This document shows positions 20,522 to 20,569 of a stretch of DNA of 20,569 bases, piece by piece (position 1 is the first letter of the stretch; every line of letters starts with the position of its first letter). The notes beneath the pieces were generated by a model that did not search any database, was not told the origin of the DNA, and worked only from the letters and a program-made list of their open reading frames with translations. The translations under genes were made by a program, and so were the position numbers. The stretch comes from JBBDWJ01 sp040902925 (GTDB lineage: Bacteria > Acidobacteriota > Terriglobia > Bryobacterales > UBA6623): NCBI GenBank assembly GCA_040902925.1, contig JBBDWJ010000217.1:1-20569 (forward strand). The letters are read 5' to 3'.

Positions 20522-20529
20522 AATCCGGC

Positions 20530-20569
20530 TCAGTCCCAGCCGTGCGCGTTGCGCACCGCGATCATCGTG
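20530..20569 (-). CDS. Tail of an unidentified gene cut by the window edge
   Basis: On the minus strand the last 12 complete codons before the TGA at 20530-20532 read TMIAVRNAHGWD, continuing beyond the window. The peptide looks like a plausible protein C-terminus, and the gene would lie in the same direction as the DUF1080 gene about 100 nt upstream of it. Too little is visible to name it, and it could be a chance open frame. Confidence 0.3.
   Translation of the reverse strand, partial: TMIAVRNAHGWD

Overview
This 20.6 kb window is GC-rich bacterial DNA, probably from a soil-type acidobacterium (Solibacter/Bryobacter-like), most likely a draft or metagenome-assembled scaffold because it contains two 10-N gaps. 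The assignment is an inference. It rests on an orphan 847-residue ADOP-type permease, an ECF sigma/anti-sigma/secretin-domain operon of a kind common in Acidobacteria, an exported HpcH-type aldolase, a secreted DUF1080 protein and several small toxin-antitoxin (TA) modules. No rRNA, tRNA, CRISPR array, transposase or phage gene was recognised.

Layout. (1) 1-2841 is an accessory block. It holds a hypothetical gene cut by the window edge, then a minus-strand run of small TA-type genes: DUF433/DUF5615 (intact, 4-nt overlap), HicB with a 19-codon HicA relic, and DUF2442 with only the tail of its usual DUF4160 partner. A gene-poor stretch with a 10-bp tandem repeat lies between them. (2) 2942-7071 is a minus-strand metabolic cluster: gnd (6-phosphogluconate dehydrogenase), a HAD phosphatase and an atypical aldehyde dehydrogenase. 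Each of the two gaps between these genes contains a copy of the same long hairpin repeat. (3) 7406-7684 is a small zinc-ribbon ORF with two strong ribosome-binding sites and an A8 tract. (4) 7826-10369 is the ADOP permease. (5) 10425-10934 is a RelE/ParE-like toxin with a putative antitoxin. (6) 11148-12703 holds a secreted esterase and a convergent small secreted GOLD-like protein. (7) 12834-14870 is a four-carbon acid-sugar kinase and PdxA-family dehydrogenase operon, facing an exported HpcH/HpaI aldolase (15005-15967). (8) 16327-16710 is a DUF1801 protein. (9) 17067-19344 is the ECF sigma factor, zinc anti-sigma factor and secretin-like exported protein operon. (10) 19612-20430 is a DUF1080 protein, followed by the last 12 codons of another minus-strand gene.

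How the parts may work together. The kinase/PdxA pair matches a known route in which a C4 sugar acid (for example threonate or erythronate) is phosphorylated and then oxidatively decarboxylated. The sigma operon has the layout of a cell-envelope signalling module. Several genes have a -10 box 6-10 nt before the start codon, and two of them also have a good -35 box, which suggests leaderless transcripts. The observations most worth following up are the decayed TA modules, the paired hairpin repeats, the dual-start zinc-ribbon gene, the aldehyde dehydrogenase without the usual glutamate motif, and the exported aldolase beside the C4-acid kinase.
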